From assembly GCA_902620425.1 (NCBI GenBank), contig CACNHX010000001.1:157471-221470 (forward strand): a stretch of DNA of 64,000 nt, read 5' to 3'. The position numbers and the translations under genes are program-made. Source of the DNA: an uncultured Alphaproteobacteria bacterium (GTDB taxonomy: Bacteria > Pseudomonadota > Alphaproteobacteria > HIMB59 > GCA-002718135). Positions 25,627-36,221 of this stretch are shown piece by piece. The notes beneath the pieces were generated by a model. It saw only the letters and a list, made by a program, of their open reading frames with translations. It did not search any database and was not told the DNA's origin. Every line of letters begins with the position of its first letter. Position 1 is the stretch's first letter.

Positions 25627-26649
25627 CTATTTATTAAATGGATCTTCATATTTTTTTGCTAATTCATCAATATTTTCAGGAGGCCATTCGGGGACTGACA
25701 TTCCTAGGTTAAGTTCCATTTGTTGCAGAACCTCTTTAATTTCATTTAGAGATTTTCTTCCAAAATTTGGTGTTCTTAGCATTTCAGATTCTGATTTTTG
25801 AACTAAATCTCCGATATAAATAATATTGTCATTTTTAAGACAATTTGCAGATCTTACTGATAGTTCTAACTCTTCAACTTTTTTAAGTAAATTAGAATTA
25901 AATGCTAAAGTCTCAATTCCCGTTTGATCAGGAATAACTTCTGGTTCATCAAAATTTATAAAGGGTTGAAGCTGATCTTGAAGGATTCTTGCAGCTAATG
26001 CGATGGCATCATCAGGAGTAATTGCACCATTTGTTTCAACCTCAAATACAAGTTTATCAAAATCAGTGACTTGACCAACTCTGCTATTTTCTACTTTATA
26101 AGATGCCCTTATAACTGGACTAAACATTGCATCTAATTTTATTTCTCCTATAACTTTATTTTCATCTTCAGCTACTTCAGCAGATACATATCCTTTACCT
26201 GTTTCTACATTAGCCTCAATCTCAACATCTGCATTTGAATCTAGAGTCATTATTAATTGGTCAGGGTTCATGATCTCTGTTTCAGAATCAGTTTCGAAAT
26301 TTCCAGCTCTTAATTCACCAGAACCATTTGATTTTAGATACATTTTCTTAAGTCCAGGAGAATGAACTTTAACAGCAATAGATTTTAAGTTTAAAAGTAT
26401 GTCTGTTAAATCTTCTTTAACACCAGAAATTGTAGAGAATTCATGAACTACTCCCTTTATTTTAATAGAAGTAATTGCGGCTCCTTGAAGAGAAGATAGT
26501 AAAATTCTTCTGATTGAATTTCCTAATGTTAGACCAAAACCGCGTTCAAGAGGTTCAGCGGTAAGTTTACCAATTCTTCCATTAGTTTCGTCAACGTTAA
26601 CTTCCATTTTTGTTGGTTTAATTAATTCACTCCAATTTTTTTGTAACAC
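25627..26649 (-). CDS. rpoA: RNA polymerase alpha subunit
   Basis: RpoA (340 residues) dimerises to start polymerase assembly and its C-terminal domain contacts promoter DNA and activators. The N-terminal domain has [20 protein letters not shown] near residue 31. The C-terminal domain has [19 protein letters not shown] and [14 protein letters not shown] (near 295). Length and order within the alpha operon are standard. Confidence 0.98.
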   Translation of the reverse strand: MLQKNWSELIKPTKMEVNVDETNGRIGKLTAEPLERGFGLTLGNSIRRILLSSLQGAAITSIKIKGVVHEFSTISGVKEDLTDILLNLKSIAVKVHSPGLKKMYLKSNGSGELRAGNFETDSETEIMNPDQLIMTLDSNADVEIEANVETGKGYVSAEVAEDENKVIGEIKLDAMFSPVIRASYKVENSRVGQVTDFDKLVFEVETNGAITPDDAIALAARILQDQLQPFINFDEPEVIPDQTGIETLAFNSNLLKKVEELELSVRSANCLKNDNIIYIGDLVQKSESEMLRTPNFGRKSLNEIKEVLQQMELNLGMSVPEWPPENIDELAKKYEDPFNK

Positions 26650-26664
26650 TTATATGCTCCTTAT

Positions 26665-27045
26665 TTATACTCTTCTTCTTTTTCTAGGCCTACAACCATT
26701 ATGAGGTATTGGAGTTACATCTTTAATGGATGTAATAACATATCCAATTGATTGTAATGATCTAAGAGCAGATTCTCTACCGGAACCTGGTCCAGAAACC
26801 TCTACTTTTAAGTTTTTTAAACCGTATTCTTTAGCTTTATTTCCTACATCTTCCGCAGCTATTTGAGCGGCATATGGAGTAGATTTTCTTGATCCTTTAA
26901 AACCTTTATGACCAGAAGATGACCATGCTAGCGCATTACCTTTGTCATCTGTAATTGTAATAATTGTATTGTTAAATGAAGATGTAATATGTGCAACTCC
27001 AGATGATAATTTTTTTTTAGTTTTAGATTTTTTTTTCTCAACCAT
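26665..27045 (-). CDS. rpsK: 30S ribosomal protein S11
   Basis: S11 forms part of the small-subunit platform. The start at 27045 ([12 protein letters not shown]) is used because it follows the rpsM stop by one base. A longer frame reaches back into rpsM and is not supported. The 126-residue product has [14 protein letters not shown] and ends [10 protein letters not shown], both standard. Confidence 0.97.
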   Translation of the reverse strand: MVEKKKSKTKKKLSSGVAHITSSFNNTIITITDDKGNALAWSSSGHKGFKGSRKSTPYAAQIAAEDVGNKAKEYGLKNLKVEVSGPGSGRESALRSLQSIGYVITSIKDVTPIPHNGCRPRKRRRV

Positions 27046-27046
27046 T

Positions 27047-27427
27047 TTAACCCTTAGTAACTTTTTTCTTTCCAGCAATGGCCACTGCTTTACCTTTTCT
27101 TGTTCTTGCATTAGTATGAGTTCTTTGTCCTCTTACAGGTAATTTTTTACGATGACGTAAGCCTCTATAACAGCCAAGATCATTTAATCTTTTAATATCT
27201 AGTGATATTTTTCTTCTTAGATCCCCTTCTACAGAATAGTCTTTATCAATTAGATCTCTAATTTTATTAACTTCTTCTTCATTAAGTTCACTAACCCGTT
27301 TAGAAATATCTATTGCCGCCTGGTTGCAAATATCTAAAGCAATTTTATTTCCAATTCCAAAGATATAAGTAAGCGCTATATTAACTTTCTTATTTGTAGG
27401 AATGTTAACGCCTGAAATTCTAGCCAT
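27047..27427 (-). CDS. rpsM: 30S ribosomal protein S13
   Basis: S13 sits in the small-subunit head and contacts the P-site tRNA and the large subunit. The start at 27427 gives the family N-terminus [14 protein letters not shown]. In-frame residues further upstream (MQLSCIHP) lie in the promoter region. The C-terminal tail has the typical [15 protein letters not shown]. It is the first gene of the alpha operon. Confidence 0.97.
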   Translation of the reverse strand: MARISGVNIPTNKKVNIALTYIFGIGNKIALDICNQAAIDISKRVSELNEEEVNKIRDLIDKDYSVEGDLRRKISLDIKRLNDLGCYRGLRHRKKLPVRGQRTHTNARTRKGKAVAIAGKKKVTKG

Positions 27428-27455
27428 AAAGAGATCCAAAAAAAATGAATGAGGG

Positions 27456-27485
27456 TGAATACATGATAATTGCACGGTTAGTCAA
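27456..27485 (-). promoter_or_regulatory. Promoter for rpsM-rpsK-rpoA-rplQ
   Basis: In the 87 bases between adk and rpsM, a TTGACT -35 (27480-27485) is followed after 18 bases by TATTCA (27456-27461). The -35 is preceded by C, as in the rpsL promoter at 41101-41129. This suggests that the alpha operon can be transcribed separately from the S10-spc genes. Confidence 0.48.
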
Positions 27486-27514
27486 GAAAAGATATGCAGA
27501 ATTTTGGCTGTTTT

Positions 27515-28087
27515 TCATGTTTTTTTTAAAATTTCTTTAATTTTTTTTGTTATTTCTTCAATTTGAGAGGATCCGTCTATTTGGTGATATATGTGTGCGT
27601 ATTTTTTTTTATAAAAGTCCGATACTTTTTGAGTAGAATTAATATATTCATTATATCTTGTTTCAATAACTTCTAAATTATCATCTTCTCTACTTTCTAC
27701 TGAAGATCGCTTTATTATTCTTCTGGTTAAAATTTCGAAGTTGATCTCTATATTAAAAATAAAATTAATTGTATTTGAAGTTTCTGATAGAAAGTTTTCT
27801 AAAAATTCTGATTGATGTAGGGTTCTAGGGTATCCATCTAATATAAAACCTTTACTTGCTTCATTTCTTAGTCTTGATGCTACAATTGAATTCAAGATAT
27901 CATCTGAAACTAAGTTACCAGAAGACATAATTTTATTTAATTCATGTGCCAAATCATCTTTTTCAAGAAGTTTTTTTCTTAAAATATCACCTGTTGAAAG
28001 ATGTGAAATATTTAAATATTCAGATATAATTTTTGCCTGAGTTCCTTTTCCTGCTCCAGGTGGACCAAAGAAAATTAAATTTTTCAA
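27515..28087 (-). CDS. adk: Adenylate kinase (short LID form)
   Basis: Adk interconverts ATP plus AMP with two ADP. The 190-residue protein has the P-loop GPPGAGKGTQ at residues 7-16, HLSTGDILRKKL near 34 and ILDGYPRTLHQSEFL near 82. The LID region after RRIIKRSS is short and has no zinc-binding cysteines, unlike the 214-residue enterobacterial enzyme. It follows secY by one base, as in many spc operons. Confidence 0.96.
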   Translation of the reverse strand: MKNLIFFGPPGAGKGTQAKIISEYLNISHLSTGDILRKKLLEKDDLAHELNKIMSSGNLVSDDILNSIVASRLRNEASKGFILDGYPRTLHQSEFLENFLSETSNTINFIFNIEINFEILTRRIIKRSSVESREDDNLEVIETRYNEYINSTQKVSDFYKKKYAHIYHQIDGSSQIEEITKKIKEILKKT

Positions 28088-28088
28088 C

Positions 28089-29429
28089 TTATCTTCTACC
28101 TTTTAGCTTAGTTTTTTTAAGTAGCCCTTCATATTGATGTTGAAAGAGATGTGATTGAACTTGAGTAATAAAATCAATCATTACTACAACAACAATTAAT
28201 AAAGCAGTACCACCTAAATAAAAAGGAATTGAAGTTCTAGATAATAAAAATTCTGGTAATAAAGCGACAAATGTTAAGTAAATTGTTCCTATTGTTGTTA
28301 ATCTAATTAATACAAATTCAATATATCTAGAGGTGTTTTCACCAGGTCTAATTCCTGGAATAAAACCACCATATTTCCTTAAATTTTCAGCTTGTTCATC
28401 AGGATTGAAAACAATAGATGTATAAAAAAATCCAAAGAAAATTATCATAGCAGCATATAAAGCTAAATAAAGCGGCTGACCTCTACCTAAGTAACTTGAT
28501 ATTAAAATAAAAATATCGCTTGAAGAACCAGCGCCAAAACCCGACATTGTGTTTGGAAGTAGAAGTATAGATGATGCAAAAATTACTGGTATAACTCCTG
28601 CAGTGTTGATTTTTAAAGGCAAATGAGAACTTTGACCACCATAAATTTTATTTCCAACTTGTCTTTTTGGATATTGCACTGGAAGTCTTCTTTGAGCTTT
28701 TTCTACAAAAACGATAAAGATTATTAATAGAAGAATTAGTATTAATATACCTAAGATAAATGCGATACTTAGTTCTCCGGTTCTACCTAATTGAAGTGTA
28801 CTAACAAATGCACTTGGCAAATTAGCAATTATACCTGCAGTTATAATTAAAGAAATACCATTACCTACACCTCTTGAGGATATTTGTTCTCCTAACCACA
28901 TTAAAAAAATTGTTCCACCTACAAGTGTTATTACTGTAGTAAGTCTAAAAAAAAGACCTGGATCAAAAACAATATTTCCATAAGTAGTTTGCATTGATTC
29001 TAAACCTATAGAAACACCATATCCTTGAATAGCAGCTATAAGAACCGTAAAATATCTTGTGTATTGAAGTAATTGCCTTCTACCTTTTGATCCCTGTTCT
29101 TTTAATGTTTTAAGATAGGGTATTGCAGACTGCATTAACGTCATTATTATTGAGGAAGAAATATAAGGCATTACACCTAAGGCAAAGATACCCATTCTTC
29201 CAAGAGCGCCGCCAGAAAATGTGTCAAATATACCTAATATTCCAGAAGATTGTTGTTCAAAAAATTGTTGAAGAGCTAGTGGATTAATACCTGGAATGGG
29301 CAAAAAAGTCCCTAAACGAAAAACAATTAAAGCACCTAAAGTAAATAAAAGTCTTTGTCTTAATTCAGTCGCTTTGCCTAAAGCTCCAAAATTTAAATTA
29401 TTTGCTAATCTGTCTGCAGCTGTTGCCAT
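28089..29429 (-). CDS. secY: Protein translocase subunit SecY
   Basis: SecY is the ten-helix channel of the Sec translocon. The 446-residue product has the plug region FDTFSGGALGRMGIFALGVMP near residue 68 (read in part), QISSRGVGNGISLIITAGI near 186 and YPKRQVGNKIYGGQSSHLPLK near 254 (read in part). It lies one base before rplO's end on the same message. Confidence 0.97.
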   Translation of the reverse strand: MATAADRLANNLNFGALGKATELRQRLLFTLGALIVFRLGTFLPIPGINPLALQQFFEQQSSGILGIFDTFSGGALGRMGIFALGVMPYISSSIIMTLMQSAIPYLKTLKEQGSKGRRQLLQYTRYFTVLIAAIQGYGVSIGLESMQTTYGNIVFDPGLFFRLTTVITLVGGTIFLMWLGEQISSRGVGNGISLIITAGIIANLPSAFVSTLQLGRTGELSIAFILGILILILLLIIFIVFVEKAQRRLPVQYPKRQVGNKIYGGQSSHLPLKINTAGVIPVIFASSILLLPNTMSGFGAGSSSDIFILISSYLGRGQPLYLALYAAMIIFFGFFYTSIVFNPDEQAENLRKYGGFIPGIRPGENTSRYIEFVLIRLTTIGTIYLTFVALLPEFLLSRTSIPFYLGGTALLIVVVVMIDFITQVQSHLFQHQYEGLLKKTKLKGRR

Positions 29430-29888
29430 TTATTTCTTTGTTAGTTTGATTTTTCCACCAATTTTTTCAAGAGATTCTATTGCTTTTTTTGAGGCATAAG
29501 AAATCTCTAAGCTAGTTGATTTCTCAGGTTCCCCAACATTTAACAGTTTTAAGAATCCCTTAGATCTTTTAAAAATTTTTTTAGAGAATAATTCTTCTTC
29601 TGTAATTGATTGAGTGTTAAGATTGTATTTTTTAACCATCTGATTAATCATTTTAAAGCTAATATTTTGAATTTTGATTTTGAAGTGATTTTTAAAACCC
29701 CTCTTAGGTAAACGACGATATATAGGCATTTGACCACCTTCAAAACCATTTATGGATACACCTGATCTTGATTTTTGACCCTTAACACCTCTTCCTGAAG
29801 TTTTTCCAAGTCCAGAACCTGAGCCTCTACCTCTTCTCTTATTTTTTTTATTAGAGGTTAGTGTTGTTTTTAATTCATTAATTTTCAT
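29430..29888 (-). CDS. rplO: 50S ribosomal protein L15
   Basis: L15 is an early-assembly large-subunit protein. The 152-residue product has the glycine- and arginine-rich N-terminus [20 protein letters not shown] and [17 protein letters not shown]. It is separated from rpsE by three bases. The usual rpmD between them is missing. Confidence 0.97.
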   Translation of the reverse strand: MKINELKTTLTSNKKNKRRGRGSGSGLGKTSGRGVKGQKSRSGVSINGFEGGQMPIYRRLPKRGFKNHFKIKIQNISFKMINQMVKKYNLNTQSITEEELFSKKIFKRSKGFLKLLNVGEPEKSTSLEISYASKKAIESLEKIGGKIKLTKK

Positions 29889-29891
29889 ATA

Positions 29892-30398
29892 TTAATTATT
29901 TTTATAATTTATCTCATTAATTTTTTTTGACCTTTTTGCAGCAACTGATTTTGGAGACTCTGACATTTTAAATGCATTTATTGTTGCCTTTAACATATTA
30001 TGAGGATTTGATGTACCAGTTGATTTAGCAACTACATCTTTAATTCCAAGAGATTCGAAAAGTGCACGCATTGGGCCGCCAGCAATTATTCCAGTACCTG
30101 GTGCAGCAGTTCTTAAAATAACTTTTCCGGCTCCAAATCGACCTATTGTATCATGATGAATTGTTCTATTTTCTTTAAGATGTACCCTAATCATTTTTGT
30201 TTTCGCATTTTCAGTTGCCTTTCTTACAGCTTCAGGCACTTCTTTAGCTTTACCAGTACCAATACCTACTTTACCTTTATTATCACCAACAATCATTATT
30301 GCAGCAAACCCAAATCTTCTACCACCTTTAACTACCTTCGCTACTCTATTGATTGTAACTAGATGTTCAGTAAATTCATTTTTTTCATTATCAAACAT
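29892..30398 (-). CDS. rpsE: 30S ribosomal protein S5
   Basis: S5 contributes to decoding fidelity and mRNA entry. The 168-residue product has [18 protein letters not shown] near residue 23 and [19 protein letters not shown] near 87, with a normal C-terminus. It precedes rplO directly; L30 is not encoded here. Confidence 0.97.
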   Translation of the reverse strand: MFDNEKNEFTEHLVTINRVAKVVKGGRRFGFAAIMIVGDNKGKVGIGTGKAKEVPEAVRKATENAKTKMIRVHLKENRTIHHDTIGRFGAGKVILRTAAPGTGIIAGGPMRALFESLGIKDVVAKSTGTSNPHNMLKATINAFKMSESPKSVAAKRSKKINEINYKNN

Positions 30399-30407
30399 AT
30401 AATACCT

Positions 30408-30740
30408 CTAAAAATTTAAACCTTCCACTCTTGCAGCTTCTGCAAGTATTCTGATTAAGCCATGATATTTATATTTTCCTCTGTCAAAAGAAACCTTATC
30501 AATTCCCTTAGAAATTATTTTTTTTGCAATATCTTTACCAATAAATTCTGCAGTTTCTTTACGAGAAAGATTCTTATCTTTTATTGATTTTTCAATTGAA
30601 GAGGAACTAGCTAGTGTTAAACCTTTTGAGTCATCTATTAATTGAGCATATAAATGGTTATTTGATCTAAATACTGTTAACCTTTTTCTATTTGATACAC
30701 TTTTGATTTTATATCTTACTCTTTTTTGTCTTTTATTCAT
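30408..30740 (-). CDS. rplR: 50S ribosomal protein L18
   Basis: L18 binds 5S rRNA. The 110-residue product is slightly shorter than most homologues at the N-terminus (MNKRQKRVRYKIK). RLTVFRSNNHLYAQLIDD and the end HGLIRILAEAARVEGLNF are typical. Confidence 0.96.
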   Translation of the reverse strand: MNKRQKRVRYKIKSVSNRKRLTVFRSNNHLYAQLIDDSKGLTLASSSSIEKSIKDKNLSRKETAEFIGKDIAKKIISKGIDKVSFDRGKYKYHGLIRILAEAARVEGLNF

Positions 30741-30743
30741 CGC

Positions 30744-31274
30744 TTATTTCTTTTTTCCTTCTTTTCTAAAAATGTATTCATCTTGATATTTTATTCCCTT
30801 ACCCTTAAATGGTTCTGGTTTCCTAAATGAACGTATTTTTGCAGCTGCTGCACCTAATATTTCTTTATTTATACTTGTAAGTTTGATTATATTTTGTTTA
30901 GGACATTCTATCTTTACTTCGTTTGGTATATCATAATTAATGTCATGGCTATATCCAAGCTCTAACTTTAATTTTGCACCTGAGACACTAGCTCTGTAAC
31001 CTGTTCCATTTAACTCTAGAGTTTTACTGAATCCATTTGTAACTCCGTTTATGGTATTTGCAATTATTGCTCTGGTGGTTCCCCAATTAGGGTCTTTATA
31101 AGATTCTTTTAAAGGTAAAACACTAACTTCATCTTCATTAATATTAATATTATAATTACTATTAACAAAAATTTGAATTTGTCCTAACTTACCCTTTGCA
31201 GAAAAAACCCCATTATTGAAACTGCATTCAACATCTTTTGAAATTTTTATAGGGTTTTTAGCTATTCTTGACAT
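30744..31274 (-). CDS. rplF: 50S ribosomal protein L6
   Basis: L6 lies near the factor-binding site of the large subunit. The 176-residue product has the tandem L6 fold and ends with KPEPFKGKGIKYQDEYIFRK. Its ATG overlaps the rpsH stop by one base. Confidence 0.97.
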   Translation of the reverse strand: MSRIAKNPIKISKDVECSFNNGVFSAKGKLGQIQIFVNSNYNININEDEVSVLPLKESYKDPNWGTTRAIIANTINGVTNGFSKTLELNGTGYRASVSGAKLKLELGYSHDINYDIPNEVKIECPKQNIIKLTSINKEILGAAAAKIRSFRKPEPFKGKGIKYQDEYIFRKEGKKK

Positions 31275-31672
31275 TAAAAAACCTCACAAAGGACTTCACC
31301 ACCAACATTATTTTTCTTAGCTTGATGATCTGACATTACGCCCTTAGATGTTGAAAGAATAGAGATCCCTAAACCACCATATGGTTTACTTAATTCACTA
31401 ATTTTAGAGTATTTTCTTATTCCAGGTTTAGAAATTCGTTTAATTTTTTTTATTACAGGGTTGCCGTTATAATATTTTAAATCAATTTTAATTGAATTTA
31501 TCCCTTTTCTTTCCTCAATGTTTTTAAAATCTCTAATATATCCCTCATCTTTAAGAACGCTTAACACATTCATATTGAGTTTAGAATTAAAACACGAAGT
31601 TGATACTTTATTTGCCTGATGAGCATTCTTTATTCTTGCAAGCATATCAGAAAGTGAGTCATTGAAAGCCAT
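31274..31672 (-). CDS. rpsH: 30S ribosomal protein S8
   Basis: S8 is a primary 16S rRNA binding protein and, in enterobacteria, the repressor of the spc operon. The 132-residue product starts MAFNDSLSDMLARIKNA and has KPYGGLGISILSTSKGVMSD near the end. It overlaps rplF by one base. Confidence 0.97.
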   Translation of the reverse strand: MAFNDSLSDMLARIKNAHQANKVSTSCFNSKLNMNVLSVLKDEGYIRDFKNIEERKGINSIKIDLKYYNGNPVIKKIKRISKPGIRKYSKISELSKPYGGLGISILSTSKGVMSDHQAKKNNVGGEVLCEVF

Positions 31673-31681
31673 AATGCCCTC

Positions 31682-31987
31682 CTACCAACTTGACTTTACA
31701 ACTCCTGGTAAATCACCAGTCATTGAAAGTTCTCTAAGTTTAATTCTTGATAGACCAAATTTTCTATAGTTACCTCGTGGTCTACCTGTAATTTCACATC
31801 TATTTCTATGTCTAATAGCAGATCCATTTCTTGGAAGATCATTTAGTTTATTCTGAAAAGAAATTCTTTCTTCTAATGATAAATCTTTATTTTTAATTTT
31901 AGATTTAAGAAAATCTCTTCTATCTTTGTATTTATGAATCATTTTTTTTCTAAACAAATTTTTCTGAACTGAACTTAACTTTGCCAT
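31682..31987 (-). CDS. rpsN: 30S ribosomal protein S14
   Basis: S14 (101 residues) is of the long, zinc-free type: it has no CxxC pairs. [20 protein letters not shown] and the SW terminus are typical. It lies between rplE and rpsH in the usual order. Confidence 0.97.
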   Translation of the reverse strand: MAKLSSVQKNLFRKKMIHKYKDRRDFLKSKIKNKDLSLEERISFQNKLNDLPRNGSAIRHRNRCEITGRPRGNYRKFGLSRIKLRELSMTGDLPGVVKSSW

Positions 31988-31995
31988 TTTACTCC

Positions 31996-32547
31996 TTAAT
32001 TAACATTCTTATCTTTAAAAGGCATATTAAAGCTTTTTAATAATTCTAATGCTTCTTTGTTACTTTTTGCAGAGGTGCAAATTGTAATATCCATACCTGT
32101 TGTTTTATCAACTTTATCAAAGTTTATTTCTGGAAATATGACGTGCTCTTTAATACCCATTGAAAAGTTTCCATTTCCATCAAAACTTTTTTGGTCTAAG
32201 CCTCTGAAATCTCTAATTCTTGGCATTGCTATATTTACTAATCTATCAAGAAAATCATACATCAATTTATTTCTTAAAGTAACTTTAGCTCCAAGAGCCA
32301 TTCCTGCTCTTATTTTAAAACCAGAAATTGCTTTTTTTGAGATTGTTTTCACTGCTTTTTGTCCAGAGATTAAAGTTAAATCCTCAACCGCTTTATCAAC
32401 AAGTTTTGAATCATCTTTACCTTCACCTACCCCCATATTTAAAATTATTTTTTTTATTTTAGGAACTTCAAATATATTATTTAGACGTAATTTAGATTTT
32501 AATTCCTCTTTTATTTGATTATTATATTGATCTAGGAGTCTACTCAT
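31996..32547 (-). CDS. rplE: 50S ribosomal protein L5
   Basis: L5 binds 5S rRNA and bridges to the small subunit. The 183-residue product has [20 protein letters not shown] near residue 31 (read in part) and [20 protein letters not shown] near 110. Its ATG overlaps the rplX stop by one base. Confidence 0.97.
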   Translation of the reverse strand: MSRLLDQYNNQIKEELKSKLRLNNIFEVPKIKKIILNMGVGEGKDDSKLVDKAVEDLTLISGQKAVKTISKKAISGFKIRAGMALGAKVTLRNKLMYDFLDRLVNIAMPRIRDFRGLDQKSFDGNGNFSMGIKEHVIFPEINFDKVDKTTGMDITICTSAKSNKEALELLKSFNMPFKDKNVN

Positions 32548-32864
32548 TATTGTATTTCCTTACCTGTAGATTTATTTATTCTAACTTTTTTGTCTTTATT
32601 TAATTTATATCCTATTTTAACACCTTTTTTTTGTTGTGAATCATAGAATGATAGATTCGAAATATGTATTGGCATATCTTTTTCAATTATTCCACCGGGT
32701 TGGTTATTGTCAGGCTTTTGATTTTTTTTCACTTTATTTATTTCTGAGACTATTGCTTTCATTTTATTCGGTATAATCTTAACTATTTTTCCAGTTTTAC
32801 CTTTATCTTTTCCAGTTAGAACAATAACTTCATCACCTTTTTTAATTTTAAATTTATTTCTCAT
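32547..32864 (-). CDS. rplX: 50S ribosomal protein L24
   Basis: L24 initiates large-subunit assembly. The 105-residue product has the KOW motif KGDEVIVLTGKDKGKTGKIV at the N-terminus. One-base overlaps with rplN and rplE indicate coupled translation. Confidence 0.96.
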   Translation of the reverse strand: MRNKFKIKKGDEVIVLTGKDKGKTGKIVKIIPNKMKAIVSEINKVKKNQKPDNNQPGGIIEKDMPIHISNLSFYDSQQKKGVKIGYKLNKDKKVRINKSTGKEIQ

Positions 32865-33232
32865 TAAATTACCTCAGGAGCTAAACTTATTATTTTCATA
32901 AATTTTTTACTTCTTAATTCTCTAGTTACTGGACCAAAAATTCTTGTCGCAATTGGTTCTTCTTGTTTATCTAGAAGTACTGCAGCATTTTTGTCAAATC
33001 TAATTGCAGTTCCATCATTTCTCTTAAAGTCTTTTGAAGTCCTTACAACTACGGCCTTATATACATCACCTTTTTTTACCTTTGCTCTTGGTAAAGCATC
33101 TTTTATTGAAACTACTATAATATCTCCAATAGAAGCAGACCTTCGTTTTGATCCTCCAAGAACTTTTATGCATTGAATTTTTCTAGCGCCAGAATTATCA
33201 GCAACAAAAAGGTTTGATTGCATTTGTATCAC
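32864..33232 (-). CDS. rplN: 50S ribosomal protein L14
   Basis: L14 (122 residues from a GTG start) contacts the small subunit. The start at 33232 reads (V)[18 protein letters not shown], which exactly matches the family's N-terminus and length. This GTG overlaps the rpsQ stop as GTGA. An in-frame ATG at 33265 lies inside rpsQ and would add 11 residues not found in L14. Confidence 0.95.
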   Translation of the reverse strand: MIQMQSNLFVADNSGARKIQCIKVLGGSKRRSASIGDIIVVSIKDALPRAKVKKGDVYKAVVVRTSKDFKRNDGTAIRFDKNAAVLLDKQEEPIATRIFGPVTRELRSKKFMKIISLAPEVI

Positions 33233-33474
33233 GAATTTTCTCCCGTATTTAATATTACTTTCCATTTTTTTAATTTAGAAATTGGTTTTGACTCTACAAT
33301 TGATACAACGTCGCCAACACTAAAATTATTATTTTCATCATGAGCGTGATATTTTTTTGTCTGCCTGATAATTTTCTTATAAAGCTTATGCTTTATTCTT
33401 CTAGTTACATTAACTATGATAGTTTTATTTGCATTTGCAGATACAACTACACCAGATAATATTCTTTTAGGCAT
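33229..33474 (-). CDS. rpsQ: 30S ribosomal protein S17
   Basis: S17 (81 residues) is a primary 16S rRNA binder. [20 protein letters not shown] and the [20 protein letters not shown] strand are typical. It overlaps rpmC by eight bases upstream and rplN by four bases downstream. Confidence 0.96.
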   Translation of the reverse strand: MPKRILSGVVVSANANKTIIVNVTRRIKHKLYKKIIRQTKKYHAHDENNNFSVGDVVSIVESKPISKLKKWKVILNTGENS

Positions 33475-33661
33475 CTTTCTCTCCAGTATTGTTTGAAATT
33501 TTAGTCATTAATTGGGCTATCTTCTTTTTAGTGTTTTTAATTTGCGAAGTTTTCTCGAGTTGTCCGGAAAATTTTTGAAATCGTAAATTTAGAAGATTTT
33601 TCTTCAAGTTTATTATTTCATCTTGATTTTTCTTATAATTATTACTTGTTTTTTTACTCAT
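33467..33661 (-). CDS. rpmC: 50S ribosomal protein L29
   Basis: L29 (64 residues) is a two-helix protein at the exit tunnel that helps bind trigger factor and signal recognition particle. The [20 protein letters not shown] segment is the recognisable core. One-base overlap with rplP and eight-base overlap with rpsQ support the assignment. Confidence 0.95.
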   Translation of the reverse strand: MSKKTSNNYKKNQDEIINLKKNLLNLRFQKFSGQLEKTSQIKNTKKKIAQLMTKISNNTGEKDA

Positions 33662-34077
33662 TATATATTTCTCTCGACAAATTTACATTTGATAGGTAAT
33701 TTTGCTGCAGCCAAAGTCATTGCTTTCTTAGCATCATTCACATTTACTCCATCAACCTCAAACATAATTCTTCCTGGTTTTACTCTACAGGCCCAATATT
33801 CAATTGATCCTTTACCTTTTCCCATTCTAACCTCAGCAGGTTTTTTTGATACAGGAACATCAGGAAAAATTCTAATCCACATTCTACCCGCTCTTTTTAA
33901 GTATCTAGTAATAGCTTTTCTTGCTGCTTCTATTTGTCTAGATGTTACTCTTTCTGGTTCCATAGCTTTGAGTCCAAAACTTCCATAATTCAGAGCATAA
34001 TTACCTTTTGCTTGACCATGAATTCTACCTTTAAATTGTTTTCTAAATTTTGTTTTTTTAGGTGATAACATGTTCAT
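33661..34077 (-). CDS. rplP: 50S ribosomal protein L16
   Basis: L16 helps form the A-site region of the large subunit. The 138-residue product contains [15 protein letters not shown] and [15 protein letters not shown]. Two ATGs compete: 34077, overlapping the rpsC stop as TAATG, and 34071, which gives the usual [12 protein letters not shown]-terminus. Both are plausible. Confidence 0.97.
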   Translation of the reverse strand: MNMLSPKKTKFRKQFKGRIHGQAKGNYALNYGSFGLKAMEPERVTSRQIEAARKAITRYLKRAGRMWIRIFPDVPVSKKPAEVRMGKGKGSIEYWACRVKPGRIMFEVDGVNVNDAKKAMTLAAAKLPIKCKFVERNI

Positions 34078-34754
34078 TATCTGACACTCCCCTGGTCAAT
34101 TTGATTTTTTTCACTGGCATATGGATCTTTAGATAAAATTTCACCCTTATTAATCCAAACCTTTATTCCACAAATTCCGTATGTAGTTTCTGCCTCAGCT
34201 GTGGAGTAATCTATATCACCTCTTAATGTATGTAATGGAACACTACCTTCATGATATTTTTCAGTTCTTGCAATTTCAGCACCACCTAATCTACCGCTAC
34301 AAACTACTTTAACTCCTTTGGCTCCTAATCTCATTGCAGATTGGACTGCTTTTTTCATAGCTCTTCTAAATGAAATACGTTTTTCAAGCTGTGAAGCTAT
34401 ATTTTCTGCAACAAGTTTAGCCTCTACCTCAGGCTTTCTTACTTCTTTAATATCTAAAAAAACTTCAAGATTAGATAATTTTGAAAGATCGTTTTTTAAA
34501 GTTTCAATATCTGCTCCCTTTTTTCCAATGATTATACCTGGTCTTGAGCTATATATAGAAAGTCTTAGTTTTTTTGCAGCTCTTTCAATATTGATTTTTG
34601 ATATACTTGCATTTTTTAATTTTTTTTCAACATAGTTTTTAATTTTTAAATCTTGGTGTAATAATTTTGTGTAATCATTCTTGGAAAACCATCTTGATGA
34701 CCAGGTTTTGTTTATACCAAGTCTTATGCCGTAAGGATTAACTTTTTGTCCCAT
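34077..34754 (-). CDS. rpsC: 30S ribosomal protein S3
   Basis: S3 is at the mRNA entry site. The 225-residue product starts [18 protein letters not shown]. It has the KH-domain motif [17 protein letters not shown] near residue 71 and [18 protein letters not shown] near 183. One-base overlaps link it to rplV and rplP. Confidence 0.98.
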   Translation of the reverse strand: MGQKVNPYGIRLGINKTWSSRWFSKNDYTKLLHQDLKIKNYVEKKLKNASISKINIERAAKKLRLSIYSSRPGIIIGKKGADIETLKNDLSKLSNLEVFLDIKEVRKPEVEAKLVAENIASQLEKRISFRRAMKKAVQSAMRLGAKGVKVVCSGRLGGAEIARTEKYHEGSVPLHTLRGDIDYSTAEAETTYGICGIKVWINKGEILSKDPYASEKNQIDQGSVR

Positions 34755-35122
34755 TATGAATTTTCCTTTTTAATTTGAGATCTTTCTTCAACAACAATTG
34801 TTACCTTGCTAAATGGTTTAATTATTGATGCGGCTCTTCCTTTTGCTCTAGGTCTCCATCTTTTCATTCTTAAACTCTTTCCGACAAAAGCTTCTTTAAC
34901 AAATAGCTTATCAATATCCAATTGTTTGTTATTTTCTGCATTAGCAACAGCTGCATTTAAAATTTTTAATACCTGTTTTGATACTCTTTTTGATGAAAAT
35001 TTTAGTTGATTTATGGCTTCACTAACTTTCATATTAACTATTGTATTAATCAAAATATTTAGTTTGTTTGGACTAATTCTAACCATATTATCTTTTGCAA
35101 TTGCTATAAGATTTTGATTCAT
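34754..35122 (-). CDS. rplV: 50S ribosomal protein L22
   Basis: L22 lines the exit tunnel with its long hairpin. The 122-residue product has [15 protein letters not shown] near residue 14 and [16 protein letters not shown] near 85, the tunnel-facing loop. It overlaps rpsS by four bases. Confidence 0.97.
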   Translation of the reverse strand: MNQNLIAIAKDNMVRISPNKLNILINTIVNMKVSEAINQLKFSSKRVSKQVLKILNAAVANAENNKQLDIDKLFVKEAFVGKSLRMKRWRPRAKGRAASIIKPFSKVTIVVEERSQIKKENS

Positions 35123-35400
35123 TTTTGCTCCGCTTTTTTATCAGCAGCTGTGTGGCCTTTGAAAGTCCTGGTTGGTGCAAATTCACCAAGTTTATGACCA
35201 ACCATTTGTTCGTTTATTGTAACTGGAACAAATTTTTGACCATTGTAAACACCAAATGTTATTCCAACAAATTCAGGCAGTATAGTTGATCTCCTAGACC
35301 AAGTTTTTAAAACTTCTTTTCTTCCTGATTGGGATAATTTGTCTGCTTTTTTCATTAGAGTTAAATCAACAAAAGGTCCTTTCCAAACTGATCTTGTCAT
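35119..35400 (-). CDS. rpsS: 30S ribosomal protein S19
   Basis: S19 (93 residues) is in the small-subunit head. It has [20 protein letters not shown] at the N-terminus and [17 protein letters not shown] near residue 66. Its ATG overlaps the rplB stop. Confidence 0.97.
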   Translation of the reverse strand: MTRSVWKGPFVDLTLMKKADKLSQSGRKEVLKTWSRRSTILPEFVGITFGVYNGQKFVPVTINEQMVGHKLGEFAPTRTFKGHTAADKKAEQK

Positions 35401-36221
35401 TATTTCTTTTTCCTTCTTATTATAAATACATCTGTTTTTTTATTATTCCTTGTTTTTTTTCCTTTTGTAGAAACACCCCAAGGAGTAACTGGGTCTCTAC
35501 CTCCAGAAGTTCTTCCCTCTCCACCACCATGTGGATGATCTACAGGATTCATAACAACTCCTCTTACTTTTGGTCTAAAACCTAAGTATCTTTTTCTTCC
35601 TGCTTTACCTAATTTAATATTTTTTTGATCAGAATTAGAAACTTCTCCGACAGTCGCTTTACAATTTTTATCTATATGTCTTATTTCACCAGATATAAGT
35701 TTGATTTGTACGTATGGTTGTTCTTTGGAAACAATTTGAGCAGAGGTACCTGCTGACCTAACAAGCTGTGCACCAGCTCCAGGTTTAAGTTCTATATTAT
35801 GGATATTTGTTCCAACAGGTATATTATTAATTGGTAAACAATTACCATTTTTAATTGCAACATTTTCACCAGAGATTATTGTTTCACCTACTTTAATATT
35901 TTTAGGTGAAATAATATATTGATGTTCACCGTCCTCATATTTAACCAAAGATATAAATGCAGAACGGTTTGGATCATATTCATTTCTAATAACTTCGGCT
36001 GTAATATCTGTTTTAGATCTTTTAAAATCAATTAATCTGTATTTTCTTTTAACACCACCACCCATTCTTCTAGAGGTGATTCTTCCTTGATTATTTCTAC
36101 CTCCAGTAGAGTTAATTTTTCTAGTAAGACTTTTAAAAGGCTTATCTTTGGAAAGTTCTTTTTTTGAAACTAGAACAGTACCTCTTAATCCAGGTGTTGT
36201 AGGTTTAAATTTGATAAGCAT
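35400..36221 (-). CDS. rplB: 50S ribosomal protein L2
   Basis: L2 supports the peptidyl transferase centre and subunit joining. The 273-residue product has [20 protein letters not shown] near residue 40 and the invariant [18 protein letters not shown] near 223, with the key histidine of that loop. One-base overlaps join it to rplW and rpsS. Confidence 0.98.
   Translation of the reverse strand: MLIKFKPTTPGLRGTVLVSKKELSKDKPFKSLTRKINSTGGRNNQGRITSRRMGGGVKRKYRLIDFKRSKTDITAEVIRNEYDPNRSAFISLVKYEDGEHQYIISPKNIKVGETIISGENVAIKNGNCLPINNIPVGTNIHNIELKPGAGAQLVRSAGTSAQIVSKEQPYVQIKLISGEIRHIDKNCKATVGEVSNSDQKNIKLGKAGRKRYLGFRPKVRGVVMNPVDHPHGGGEGRTSGGRDPVTPWGVSTKGKKTRNNKKTDVFIIRRKKK

Noticed and set aside
32057..32518. 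A 153-codon plus-strand open frame opposite rplE
   Set aside because: It lies entirely antisense to the conserved L5 gene, has no ribosome site and its composition mirrors the L5 codons. Similar antisense frames opposite rplP (33623-33988), eutB (13650-14021) and rpoB (48034-48390) are rejected for the same reason.
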